Below the pieces are notes generated by a model. That model did no database searches. It saw only the letters and a program-made list of their open reading frames with translations, and was not told the origin of the DNA. The position numbers and the translations under genes are program-made. 20,494 bases of DNA from a virus: IMG/VR virus record IMGVR_UViG_3300033064_002438, positions 1 through 20,494 of that record. One strand, 5' to 3'. This document shows positions 1 to 7,490 of the stretch, one piece after another; the stretch's first letter is position 1, and each line of letters starts with the position of its first letter.

Positions 1-213
1 ATTAGCGAAAAACTGAGCAGTCAAGGAAAAATGGTTGACGAAGCGACTAAGGTTTTGTTTGGCGAAAGCGGAGTCGTGTCTACGCTGGCCAGGACAGACA
101 GCGACTTCAGGGCTTTCCATGCCCAGGCAATGAAAGCAGCTTACTGGCTGGTTGGCACGATGATCACTTCAATGGTCGGTTCCGTGATAGCTGTAATGTT
201 CAAAGTGATGTAA
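1..213 (+). CDS. Holin/XhlA-like small membrane protein, possibly 5'-partial
   Basis: The reading frame is open from the first base of the window. The first ATG is at 31 and follows an AAGGA motif, giving 60 residues. The in-frame upstream codons (ISEKLSSQGK) resemble the helical N-terminus of XhlA-type lysis proteins, so the true start may lie outside the window. A polar helical N-terminal half containing LFGESG is followed by one hydrophobic segment (about residues 38-58 counted from ATG 31) ending in a lone lysine. Known family: XhlA/holin-like proteins have a short helix plus one C-terminal membrane span and assist phage lysis. Its place before a peptidase gene suits a lysis role, but that is inference. 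It could equally be an unrelated membrane protein. Confidence 0.6.
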   Translation: MSEKLSSQGKMVDEATKVLFGESGVVSTLARTDSDFRAFHAQAMKAAYWLVGTMITSMVGSVIAVMFKVM

Positions 214-233
214 ACAGGACAGGGAGGTCCGAA

Positions 234-1379
234 ATGCGTTTGTTTTTTATCAGCATCCTTGTCGCCATATCCAGCGTGGCGATTGGGCAGGAACTTGACG
301 CTCCGAGCGAGATCGCTTCTGGAGCGCTTGCCGTTCTTGACGCAAGCGACATTCCGTCAAGCGGGAGAGCTTGGCAGGCAGTAAACGCTCCGCCTCTCTC
401 TTATCGAGTGGTTGATGACGGTCAGCGATTGGTTTTCGCCACAGCAAAACCTGGGCGGTACTGGTTTGTGTTTGCGTACACTGAGGATATCAGTGAGACC
501 ATTATTGGCATTGAAGAGTCCCGCAAAGCCTTCGCACTCGCCATCGCTAAAGGTGACCAGCCAGAAGAGCTTAAGACTGCTCACGAGTCGTTGTTGACGA
601 TCACTTCAAAGCTTGTCAGCTTGAAGACTCAACCGCGTCAGATTACGCATGAGCTTGTGGTTACCGGCGTCGTTCCTGACGACAAAGAAGAAGCTAAGCC
701 TGAGCCTGAACCTGTTATCCCGGATGGCCAGTACAGCCTTGCTCTGCTTAGCCGCTCCGAAGCGATGAAGCTGACTGATTACTCTGCAGCAGGAAAGGTC
801 GAGGCCGTCTACGCCTCGATCGTCAAGCGGATACTGAATGGTGAGCTGAAGACTGAGGCTGGTGCAGGCAAGTTTGGCCAGAAGGTGTTCGGAGCCACTG
901 GGATTGCACTCGCTGCGTCTATCACTCCTGCAGAAGCTGGTATCTGGAAGCCGTGGGGCGCTTCGATATCAGATGCGATCAACTTCCTGAGCGATAATGG
1001 TGACGTCAAATCAGACGCCGATCTCGCCACGGCATACAGCGAGATTTCGATTGGGCTGAACTCGCTTAACGCTAAGCCGACGCCTGTCGTTAAGAAGGAT
1101 GTCGCCTGGGTAATCGTAATCGAAGAAACGGCTGAGCGGACTCCTGAGTCTGCTCTTGTAATGACTGATCTCGACTGGTGGACTTCATTGTCGTCCCGTG
1201 GAATCACGTGGAGACATTACGACGATGACTCCGAAGAAGCCAAGGAGTACCTGCAAGCGGTTGGAAGCACGAAGTTGCCAGCGGTGCTGCTACTTGAAAC
1301 TGACGGTAGCGTGATCAGTACGTTCACACTACCCAACAGTAAAGAATTGCTTGATAGTTCGATTCGAGGTGGGAAATGA
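234..1379 (+). CDS. Secreted protein with cysteine-less thioredoxin-like C-terminal domain
   Basis: 381 residues. ATG 234 is preceded by a GGGAGG ribosome site. Residues 1-18 form a clear signal peptide (MRLFFISILVAISSVAIG), so the product is probably exported. A beta-rich region (about 25-150) ends in a Pro/Glu-rich linker (150-162). An alpha/Ala-rich middle (165-280) follows. The last 95 residues start with DVAWVIVIEE and contain TKLPAVLLLETDG, which looks like the cis-proline strand of a thioredoxin fold (P349). There is no CxxC, so a redox enzyme is unlikely and a binding or structural role is more plausible. The gene overlaps the next by 4 bases (ATGA), indicating translational coupling. 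The specific function is unknown. The thioredoxin-fold reading rests on pattern only. Confidence 0.7.
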   Translation: MRLFFISILVAISSVAIGQELDAPSEIASGALAVLDASDIPSSGRAWQAVNAPPLSYRVVDDGQRLVFATAKPGRYWFVFAYTEDISETIIGIEESRKAFALAIAKGDQPEELKTAHESLLTITSKLVSLKTQPRQITHELVVTGVVPDDKEEAKPEPEPVIPDGQYSLALLSRSEAMKLTDYSAAGKVEAVYASIVKRILNGELKTEAGAGKFGQKVFGATGIALAASITPAEAGIWKPWGASISDAINFLSDNGDVKSDADLATAYSEISIGLNSLNAKPTPVVKKDVAWVIVIEETAERTPESALVMTDLDWWTSLSSRGITWRHYDDDSEEAKEYLQAVGSTKLPAVLLLETDGSVISTFTLPNSKELLDSSIRGGK

Positions 1380-2191
1380 GCAATACGGAAATCACACTCG
1401 GAAAGCGTGTTCGTCAACTTGGATGCCTCAAGCCACCAACGGGATTCGTCTCGTCGATCCCAGTCTTCAAGGACCATGTCGAACCGCTCGACAAGGCGTG
1501 GCTGGAGCGGATGGCTAAAGACCCCGTTTCTGTTGGCCGCACAATCTTCGGGACTGACTACATCAAAAGCCAGGTCGGCAACAGTTGCAACGGCGTTGCT
1601 GGAGCAATGGCGTTAACGAGATCTCGTGTCCGTCGCGGCCTCAAGCGTGTCGACCTGTCGGGGGGCTATCTGTACAGCCTGATAAATGGCAATCGCGATA
1701 ACGGGAGCATGCTGGATGCTGGTATGAAGGTTATTCAGGATAAGGGGATCGCTCCTGTCGATCTTGTTCCGCTCGACAGGCTTTTCCGTAAGCAGTACGA
1801 CACTTCTGCAGCTGACCGTGCAGCAAAGAAGTACATGGCTTACGAATGCTATCGGTGCGAGGAGATCGAGGACTTATGGACTGCTCTCGCTCTCGGATGG
1901 GATTGTGTGGTAGTTGTTCACGTCGGCAACGGCTTCGAACGATTCGATAGTAATGGCCTGGCCGGATACAGCCGTGGCCAGGGAAACCATGCGGTCGGAG
2001 CTCAGGGAATACTCTGGGCTGGTGGAGAAATTGTCGCCGACGCTTACAACTCGTGGGGTAAGGCGTGGGGCAATCGGGGGCATATGCTCCTATCTAAGCG
2101 ACACTTCGAACAGACAATCGGCGTCCATAGCTTCTACGCAATCCGGTCAGCATCTGACGGTGACGATTCACCGCCAAAACCAATACGTTAA
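1376..2191 (+). CDS. Papain-like (C1 family) cysteine peptidase
   Basis: 271 residues. The papain catalytic layout is readable in order: Q66 and C71 in SQVGNSCNGVAG (oxyanion-hole Gln and nucleophile), H205 in GNHAVGAQG, and N225 in DAYNSWGKAWGNRGH, which closely matches the papain NSWG-WG-G signature. The length suits a bare C1 catalytic core. No signal peptide is seen, and the ~60-residue N-terminus could be a short propeptide-like segment. It is coupled to the preceding secreted protein by an ATGA overlap and lies two genes after the holin-like gene. Possible roles are cleavage of a host or virion protein, or of envelope cross-links during entry or lysis. The sequence does not say which. 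All catalytic residues are present, so it is probably active. Confidence 0.85.
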   Translation: MSNTEITLGKRVRQLGCLKPPTGFVSSIPVFKDHVEPLDKAWLERMAKDPVSVGRTIFGTDYIKSQVGNSCNGVAGAMALTRSRVRRGLKRVDLSGGYLYSLINGNRDNGSMLDAGMKVIQDKGIAPVDLVPLDRLFRKQYDTSAADRAAKKYMAYECYRCEEIEDLWTALALGWDCVVVVHVGNGFERFDSNGLAGYSRGQGNHAVGAQGILWAGGEIVADAYNSWGKAWGNRGHMLLSKRHFEQTIGVHSFYAIRSASDGDDSPPKPIR

Positions 2192-2202
2192 GGAAAACGG
2201 CT

Positions 2203-2631
2203 ATGACTATTGATGAGTTCACAGACAATTGTGTGGCGAGAGCTCAAACTAAGGTTAGCTCTGTCGCTCCGGAGAACGTTGCCGGACCAGGGAACGTCGC
2301 AATCTTCGACTTCGGCTTGATTCTTGTCCCGCTGATCCAAACGGCGATCGAATTCATTGTCAGTAAACTGGCAAACTGTGGGCAGAACAACACTGAGAAG
2401 GTCAATCAGATCAACGACGGCAGTTTTAGCAGCCGATACATCGTCAATGTCGCGGTTCGTAAGGCTGCTGAAGAGACTGACATTCCGTGGGCGGCAAGGG
2501 GAGCAGCTCGCAATCTGGCAAAGACGGCAATCCTCGATGAAGCCAAGGAGACGGGAGATGATCAACTGCTTACCTTGTTTGGTGAGGGCGATTCTTACAG
2601 CTTCGATGCTCGTTCTGCCTGGGATTTCTGA
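2203..2631 (+). CDS. Unknown protein with internal hydrophobic helix
   Basis: 142 residues. ATG 2203 has an AAGGA site about 9 bases upstream, and the gene starts 11 bases after the peptidase gene. Visible features are a hydrophobic stretch around residues 34-54 (FDFGLILVPLIQTAIEFIV), long enough for a membrane or buried helix, and an acidic, Ala-rich helical C-terminal half. No recognised motif. Its place between a peptidase and an exported thioredoxin in a late operon suggests a virion or lysis-associated role, which is inference. Its 3' end overlaps the probable start of the next gene by about 50 bases in another frame. Confidence 0.65.
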   Translation: MTIDEFTDNCVARAQTKVSSVAPENVAGPGNVAIFDFGLILVPLIQTAIEFIVSKLANCGQNNTEKVNQINDGSFSSRYIVNVAVRKAAEETDIPWAARGAARNLAKTAILDEAKETGDDQLLTLFGEGDSYSFDARSAWDF

Positions 2632-3037
2632 GGGGAAGAGCTGGAACGTCTTCGAGTTCAATAGGAAAAGCGAAGCGGCGGCGGCATGGGCATTCACTGC
2701 TACTAAAGCGCTAAAGGTGAAAGTGCCGCCGCCCATCGCTGTCGTTAAGTCCGAGCGATCTCGTCGTATACTTCTACTAACGGCCACGTGGTGTGCTCCA
2801 TGTAAGGCTCTGATTGCAGACGCACAGCCGTGGCTTGAACGCGGTGGATGGGAAGTCGGAACGAGCAATACAGGCCACATCCAAATAATTGATGTGGATG
2901 AAAACCCAGGCATATGGGCAGCGGCGAAGGCCAAGTTCATCCCGCTCGCTATCCTTTTCGAGAATGGTAAGGAAGTTGGACGCGTTCAGAGTCCGACCCG
3001 GCAGGGGCTGGTTGATCTGTACAACGAAAAGAAATGA
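2582..3037 (+). CDS. Exported thioredoxin-like protein (WCAPC)
   Basis: A start at GTG 2582 gives 151 residues beginning MRAILTASMLVLPGISEG, a plausible signal peptide. The alternative ATG 2606 would remove its positive n-region. Neither has a strong ribosome site, so translation may be coupled to the upstream gene it overlaps. The thioredoxin fold is clear: beta strand RRILLLTAT, active site W70-C-A-P-C74-K, then FIPLAILF with cis-proline P121, and a GKEVGRV strand pair. The WCAPC motif indicates a disulfide reductase or oxidase. With a signal peptide it would act outside the cytoplasm, for example on disulfides of exported or virion proteins. The 3' end overlaps the TerL start (AAATGATGA). 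Confidence 0.82.
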   Translation: MRAILTASMLVLPGISEGKSWNVFEFNRKSEAAAAWAFTATKALKVKVPPPIAVVKSERSRRILLLTATWCAPCKALIADAQPWLERGGWEVGTSNTGHIQIIDVDENPGIWAAAKAKFIPLAILFENGKEVGRVQSPTRQGLVDLYNEKK

Positions 3038-5247
3038 TGAATTCTTACCTTTCTGGAGATCAGGTCCACGTCCTTGTTAATGCCTACAGGGCTGGGGGTT
3101 ACCGTGCAGGGACAAAGCTCATCTCAAGGCCGGGCCTGAAGGTTGATATCGTTGAGGGCCTTTACCTCGAGGGCTACCTCTCGAAGAATGGTCGACAGTA
3201 CAAGTCAAACCGCAAGACAGAAACTGCTCTGGTTGACCACGACTTCATACTGGACGAGCTGGATGTCGAGAAGGCGGTCAGGAAGAAGCCCGCCGTTGAT
3301 AAGCGTGAGTCTAAAATCGACTCGTTGAGGCAACACGTCAATGCCCACAATGAACTGAGCACTGATGTCTTGTCGAGCCGCTCCAATCTGCAGGGCCTGT
3401 TACTGCAGATTGCGATTAACAAAGCCCGTGCTGGCGACCCGTGGGACTTCATCCGTCGCCAGTGGCCTGAGCTTGTAATTACAGACGAGCTGGATCTCGC
3501 TTACTTCAAGAAGTATTGCGAGCGCGACCACAACCTGGACTTGAGACTGGACGATATACAGGTCAAGCTGATTGAGCACGGACTTGACCCAAGCCTTAAA
3601 GAGATCGCCATTAAGGGGTCAACATCTCCTGGTAAAGGATTCGCGACAGCGCTACTTCTGAACATCTTCTACTCGATCTACACTAACGATCGAATTGTCA
3701 TTGTCTCGCAATCATCGAAGCATGCCAAAGACGTCATGTTTGCTGAAATGGTGACATGGCGAAAGAAGATGAGGTACTCGGACGGCTGCGACATCCTTAC
3801 GGCTGAGATCAAGGATCCGAATAATCCTCGACATGTAGTAATCATTGCAAACCCGGACACTGGGGAAGGTTTGTCCGGTCGCCACGGAGAGCATACGACG
3901 TTTTGCTTCGACGAAACTTCAAGTTGTCCGGACGATTTGCCAATCAACGCTCGCAAGCAAGCGGCGATGATTATCTATGTTTCCAACCCTCGAATCCTGT
4001 CTGGCTTCTTCTTCGATCTGTTCCCGAAAGATAACCCAGACGACAATCAGGTCATTGTCGACAAGGGTATTAAGCGAGCCTTGTTGACGTTCGGCGGGAA
4101 TGGAGCACTGAATGTTCGTGCGAAGAGACTCAGGGCTCCGTTCGGCCCACCAGGCGGCATGGACGTAGATCTTATTGACGGAACGACAGCATTCATCGCT
4201 GCTGGCGATAAGGTTCCTGAAGACCTTATTCCGCACACCAGGCCGTTGATTCCTGGGCAGATGGACTACGACAAGTACGCTACGATCATGCTGTCGCCGA
4301 ACGAAACTGAGAGGGCGTGGTCTGGCGAAGGAAAGTTTCCGCCTGAAGATGCTGACTTCCAGATCATTCCGCCGTCATGGCTGAAAGATCCGTGTGCATT
4401 GTGGACAGTTCATCACGAGAAGATCGAGGTAACTGGCTTCGGTCTCGACCTTGCAGCGTCTAAAGACAAGGACGAGACGGTTCTCGCTGCCGGTGGGATA
4501 CTAGGCATCAAGAAGCTGTTTCGAACCCGCAAGGCAAACTCCATGCAGACGCTTGCCTGGGTGCATGGATGCGCGATGAGCCTTGGGATTGACCTGAAGC
4601 GAGGCGAGGTTCCAGTTGCAATCGACGCAATCGGTGCAGGCGGTAACGTGATGGCAGACATCATGGAACAGGCCGGTTGCATTATGCTAAGAATGGTGGG
4701 TAACGCAACAGCTACCAATGCAAGCCTGTATCGAAACGTTCGCGCAGAACTGTATGGGGAATTCGGAAGCCGGCTCAACCCGGAAATTGACAACATGGAT
4801 CCATACCTGCTTCCGGACGACTCAAAGCTCCGTGAAGAACTTAGTGCCCATGAGCGGCTCTACTCGGCGGACATGACTCGCTTCTACGTCACTCCGAAAG
4901 ACAGGACGCGTGGCGAGTTCCGCGACGTACAGCCTATCAAGGAACGCATTGGGCGGTCCCCTGACTCTTCGGACGCCGTCGTGCTCTGCTACTGGGTCGT
5001 GAGGGACACTGAATTCGACAGCTCGGTCGTTAACCAGTTCGTGCCTGGCGAGGTACTGGACAGGGTCGGGTCGAAGGATTCGAAGATCGTAGTCACGACC
5101 GGAGATGGCGAGGAAGAAGAGATGTCCGAGGACGACTTCATGTCGAGCTGGGGCAGCAAAGAGACATCAATCGAGCAGGAAATGGCACTGTTCCGTGCAG
5201 CACTTAGCGGCGTCCGAAACGCCCCTGGCGGGTCAATGTTCCTATGA
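3034..5247 (+). CDS. terL: Terminase large subunit (packaging ATPase/nuclease) with long N-terminal extension
   Basis: 737 residues. ATPase: Walker A-like KGSTSPGKG (194-202, with Gly where Ser/Thr is usual) and Walker B CFDE (291-294) followed by TSS, the TerL coupling region. RNase H-like nuclease: D472 in GFGLDLA, D531 in VAIDAIGAGG, and D647 in PDSSDAVV, matching the three-acidic TerL nuclease. In other phages TerL cuts concatemeric DNA and pumps it into the prohead. About 190 residues precede the Walker A, much longer than typical. Residues 5-50 (LSGDQVHVLVNAY to LEGYLSK) look like a small helical, possibly winged-helix, domain that could bind DNA. The start overlaps the thioredoxin stop. 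The acidic tail (EEEEMSEDD) is variable-looking. Confidence 0.92.
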   Translation: MMNSYLSGDQVHVLVNAYRAGGYRAGTKLISRPGLKVDIVEGLYLEGYLSKNGRQYKSNRKTETALVDHDFILDELDVEKAVRKKPAVDKRESKIDSLRQHVNAHNELSTDVLSSRSNLQGLLLQIAINKARAGDPWDFIRRQWPELVITDELDLAYFKKYCERDHNLDLRLDDIQVKLIEHGLDPSLKEIAIKGSTSPGKGFATALLLNIFYSIYTNDRIVIVSQSSKHAKDVMFAEMVTWRKKMRYSDGCDILTAEIKDPNNPRHVVIIANPDTGEGLSGRHGEHTTFCFDETSSCPDDLPINARKQAAMIIYVSNPRILSGFFFDLFPKDNPDDNQVIVDKGIKRALLTFGGNGALNVRAKRLRAPFGPPGGMDVDLIDGTTAFIAAGDKVPEDLIPHTRPLIPGQMDYDKYATIMLSPNETERAWSGEGKFPPEDADFQIIPPSWLKDPCALWTVHHEKIEVTGFGLDLAASKDKDETVLAAGGILGIKKLFRTRKANSMQTLAWVHGCAMSLGIDLKRGEVPVAIDAIGAGGNVMADIMEQAGCIMLRMVGNATATNASLYRNVRAELYGEFGSRLNPEIDNMDPYLLPDDSKLREELSAHERLYSADMTRFYVTPKDRTRGEFRDVQPIKERIGRSPDSSDAVVLCYWVVRDTEFDSSVVNQFVPGEVLDRVGSKDSKIVVTTGDGEEEEMSEDDFMSSWGSKETSIEQEMALFRAALSGVRNAPGGSMFL

Positions 5248-5317
5248 GTAGCTTCCATATGGTTCGGCGTGTTATCAACCGGCTCGTGTACCAATCGCCT
5301 TACCTCTCGCTGAGCTG

Positions 5318-5815
5318 CTAACAGTCCTGTTGCTTTAGTTTTCGCATAAGTATCCTCGCTTCGTTTATTGGCAAATCAATATAGATCCTCCCCATGTCGT
5401 AATCCAGACTCAGGAATCCCATTGATCTGAAAGTTTTCATTTTGGGGCTATTGCTTTTCATCGTAGACGCAATAGAACAGGACGGTGAACCTGAATCTGG
5501 CGTGAGGTCTGACTGTAATGACAAGGAATCCGTCTCTGGATTGTGTGGATTCAATACGATTCCGCTTTGCCCGTCACCGTCCGTAAGGGCTAACCATTGC
5601 TTGAAACGAACTCCATCTAGCGGGAACGACGCTATTTGCATGCGAACATCTTGCTTGTCCGTTTCGGCGTGTACTGTGATTCTGTATTCGTCCGCCTCGA
5701 CCGACAGCCCATCATGAATATTGGCTCGTCTCCATTGCCTGTCAATGCACAGCACGAACCCGAGACGCATGAATATTGCGTCAACATGAGTGCCGATACC
5801 GTTTATATTTCCCAT
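5318..5815 (-). CDS. Unknown protein
   Basis: 165 residues from ATG 5815, chosen because GCAGGAG lies just upstream and the preceding gene ends 1 base before. The open frame extends to 5881 but with no better start. The N-terminus (GNINGIGTHVDAIFMRLGF) and central strands (EYRITVHAETDKQDVRMQIASF) suggest an alpha/beta protein. A Ser-rich stretch precedes a C-terminal segment (GRIYIDLPINEARILMRKLK). No known domain recognised. It is the last gene of the long - strand train and converges with TerL across about 70 bases in which I see no clear terminator hairpin. Confidence 0.65.
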   Translation of the reverse strand: MGNINGIGTHVDAIFMRLGFVLCIDRQWRRANIHDGLSVEADEYRITVHAETDKQDVRMQIASFPLDGVRFKQWLALTDGDGQSGIVLNPHNPETDSLSLQSDLTPDSGSPSCSIASTMKSNSPKMKTFRSMGFLSLDYDMGRIYIDLPINEARILMRKLKQQDC

Positions 5816-5816
5816 G

Positions 5817-6062
5817 TCAATCTCCTGCAACCGAGTCCTTATTGTGGTTGATTGCATAGGCAACCGCCTCGTTAATCTCATCCGACAATTCGTCCAACTG
5901 GAAGTCGGTTGTTGATTCGCCTTCAGGATCAGAGAGCACGACGGTCACCTCTCCGTCCCATATGTAAATCTGTATTCCGTACCCAGGCGGCAACGCCTTT
6001 GAGGCGTTATCGATAGAAGATCCCAGCTTCGCGTCATGAAGCCTTCGCGATAAGTTGTCCAT
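5817..6062 (-). CDS. Small acidic unknown protein
   Basis: 81 residues from ATG 6062, which has CAGGAG 6-11 bases upstream. The longer start at 6083 would run into the tRNA-like element and is rejected. The sequence has an N-terminal helix (MDNLSRRLHDAKLG), a two-strand core (IQIYIWDGEVTVVLSDPEG) and an acidic helix (LDELSDEINEAVAYAI). Its stop lies 1 base from the next ATG, so the two genes are coupled. No family recognised. Confidence 0.65.
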   Translation of the reverse strand: MDNLSRRLHDAKLGSSIDNASKALPPGYGIQIYIWDGEVTVVLSDPEGESTTDFQLDELSDEINEAVAYAINHNKDSVAGD

Positions 6063-6077
6063 TAGTTCTCCTGATAA

Positions 6078-6212
6078 AAGCAATCGCCGGATTCGAACCG
6101 GACACTCTCCATGCCTATGCGTAGGCGGCGGAGAAGTGCAGCCCTACGCAGCTGTCCGGCTCTCCAGTGCGGCTTAGTTTCCATGTCCGCCTTAACTCCG
6201 GATTCGATTGCT
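6078..6212 (-). tRNA. tRNA-like element, 135 nt, isotype unclear
   Basis: The ends look like a tRNA: a perfect 7-bp acceptor stem (AGCAATC with GATTGCT) and a T arm with loop TTCGAAT between CCGG and CCGG. The length of 135 nt is far above 73-95. A possible D stem is TCCG/CGGA right after the acceptor. I could not place a normal anticodon arm. The middle holds strong competing hairpins: TGCGTAGG with CCTACGCA, and CCGGAC with the T-arm strand GTCCGG. It may be a tRNA with an insertion, a degenerate tRNA or another tRNA-like RNA. No CCA is encoded. The ribosome site of the next gene follows directly. Confidence 0.4.
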
Positions 6213-6218
6213 AAGAAA

Positions 6219-6323
6219 TGTTCGCGACGGGACTCGAACCCGCAAAGCCAGACGCCCCGCGATGGCGACCTTGGTACCCGTTCCTCGTTTGCATCAGTTT
6301 GCGGTATTGTTAGCCACGCGAAC
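6219..6323 (-). tRNA. tRNA-like element, 105 nt, isotype unclear
   Basis: Perfect 7-bp acceptor stem GTTCGCG/CGCGAAC, discriminator A, and a good T arm (GCGGG-TTCGAGT-CCCGT, four Watson-Crick pairs plus G-U). The element begins one base after the SNase-like gene's stop. It is too long for a class I tRNA and slightly long for class II. One possible anticodon arm is CGCC-ATCGCGG-GGCG (U33, anticodon CGC, Ala), but it leaves about 45 nt for the D arm. The loop ATGCAAA (GCA, Cys) has poor stems. A real tRNA with an insertion, or a derivative, is plausible. Confidence 0.42.
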
Positions 6324-6324
6324 C

Positions 6325-6678
6325 TCAATACTCCTGATAAACCGCGTGTCCGCAATCGACCAATCTCTGATTCAGGGATCCTAACTCGCTGGGGCACAGC
6401 GTGACAAGGTACCGACCGTACTTTTCTTTCTTATCCTTGTGGGTTTCGATCGTGATCTTGAAGTCTTCGCCCCTGGCATCTTCGAGCATCTGGGACAAAG
6501 CGATAGTGGCGGCAATGCCTCGCTTCCGATCTTCACCCCGTCGCTCCCAGGCGTTGATTCCGTACAAGCGGAATCTCTCTGTGGCCCGCATTCCAAACCC
6601 AAGATCAACATCAAGGTCGACAGTGTCTCCGTCAACAACCTTAACGACCTTTGCCGTGTACGTGTATCGAAAGTCCAT
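6325..6678 (-). CDS. Staphylococcal nuclease (SNase)-fold thermonuclease-like protein
   Basis: 117 residues. ATG 6678 follows a TAGGAA site that overlaps the end of the phosphoesterase gene. The SNase signature is readable: VVDGDTVDLDVDLG (D16, D18), then ERFRLYGINAWE (catalytic-type R37 and E45; the usual Asp of GIDxPE is Asn42), and KYGRYLV with R89. The family cleaves nucleic acids with calcium. Asn at the Asp position could lower metal binding. No signal peptide, so the product is cytoplasmic and may degrade host DNA or process nucleic acid. It is shorter than secreted nucleases but normal for phage versions. Confidence 0.85.
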   Translation of the reverse strand: MDFRYTYTAKVVKVVDGDTVDLDVDLGFGMRATERFRLYGINAWERRGEDRKRGIAATIALSQMLEDARGEDFKITIETHKDKKEKYGRYLVTLCPSELGSLNQRLVDCGHAVYQEY

Positions 6679-6681
6679 TTC

Positions 6682-7446
6682 CTACCCAATAACTAAAGGG
6701 ACCATGTAGCTCTTGCCGTCAACGATCGGCACGTTGATATGCAGGAACGTTCCATCTTTATTGACGAGCTGGAGACCGTACCCGTGAGACCAATCGGTCA
6801 AGCCAGTAAGCCCATAGTATGGCTGAATCTGACACAGACAGCCTGGGTTCCACGCACCAATCGCACCTTCCTTCACTGTTCGCTTAATGAATGTTTGAGC
6901 GCGGTGAGTGTGCCCGAAGACGACCGAACCACCAAAGATGTCAACCATTCTTGCGGCTGCGTGCTTTGCTGCCGTCGACCCGTGAGTAAAGTGGCATCGG
7001 CCCAGCTTGATTGTTCCGCGAATCGCAAGGCCGTGATGGAAGACTTCTTCCTTGTAGTATTGGATGCCTCGCTCGGCAATGTGCATTACGATCTCTGGCG
7101 ACAGTAGATCGTTCAGGTACTTCGCATCCTTCTCGTTTCGCAATACCTGAGTGACTATCCATCGCTCAATTCGGCGCTCGTGATTTCCGCACAGCATGTG
7201 GATTTTAGCGCGAGGAGCATTCTTCTGAACATGGTCAAGGAATTCGTTTGCTGCCATGATGTCGTGAGCGAACGAATATTTTGATTCGGCCACATAGCTC
7301 AGCGTGTGATGCTGTGCGAGGAACCCACCACAGTCCAGATGGTCGCCAAGCATCACAATCTCTTGAGGATTGATCTGCTTGAGGTCATGCAGGAATGCAG
7401 CCGCAGCCAGATGCTCAATCATACTGCCGTGCGTGTCGGGAATCAC
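6682..7446 (-). CDS. Calcineurin-like metallophosphoesterase (probably the C-terminal part of a frameshift product)
   Basis: 254 residues from GTG 7446, where the frame has its first standard start. All metal motifs are present: D4-x-H6 (PDTHG), GDHLDCGG (D35), GNHE (87-90), FTHG (H155) and GHTH (178-181). The family hydrolyses phosphomono- or diesters, often nucleotides or nucleic acid ends. The GTG start is odd: it falls inside the first core beta strand (FARVVIPDTHG) and has no suitably spaced ribosome site. The frame stays open upstream to 7539. Together with the slippery site at 7503-7509, this suggests translation as a -1 extension of the helix-turn-helix ORF, giving a fused protein of about 347 residues. 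Confidence 0.85.
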   Translation of the reverse strand: MIPDTHGSMIEHLAAAAFLHDLKQINPQEIVMLGDHLDCGGFLAQHHTLSYVAESKYSFAHDIMAANEFLDHVQKNAPRAKIHMLCGNHERRIERWIVTQVLRNEKDAKYLNDLLSPEIVMHIAERGIQYYKEEVFHHGLAIRGTIKLGRCHFTHGSTAAKHAAARMVDIFGGSVVFGHTHRAQTFIKRTVKEGAIGAWNPGCLCQIQPYYGLTGLTDWSHGYGLQLVNKDGTFLHINVPIVDGKSYMVPLVIG

Positions 7447-7490
7447 GACCCTTGCGAATGTTCCGGTCGGCTTGGGGATCGCCTTACTGG

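Noticed and set aside
809-1207. 132-residue - strand ORF
   Set aside because: Antisense shadow of the secreted-protein gene, Ser/Thr-rich and without motif.
2188-2940. 250-residue - strand ORF
   Set aside because: Antisense to two + strand genes; composition is shadow-like and no motif seen.
5248-5317. Possible bidirectional terminator between the convergent gene trains
   Set aside because: Only short weak palindromes (CCATATGG, AACAGTCCTGTT) with no good stem or T tract.
6062-6397. 111-residue - strand ORF across the tRNA-like elements
   Set aside because: It translates tRNA T arms (GFESRREHF, VRFESGDCF), overlaps the SNase-like gene's end, and has no independent support.
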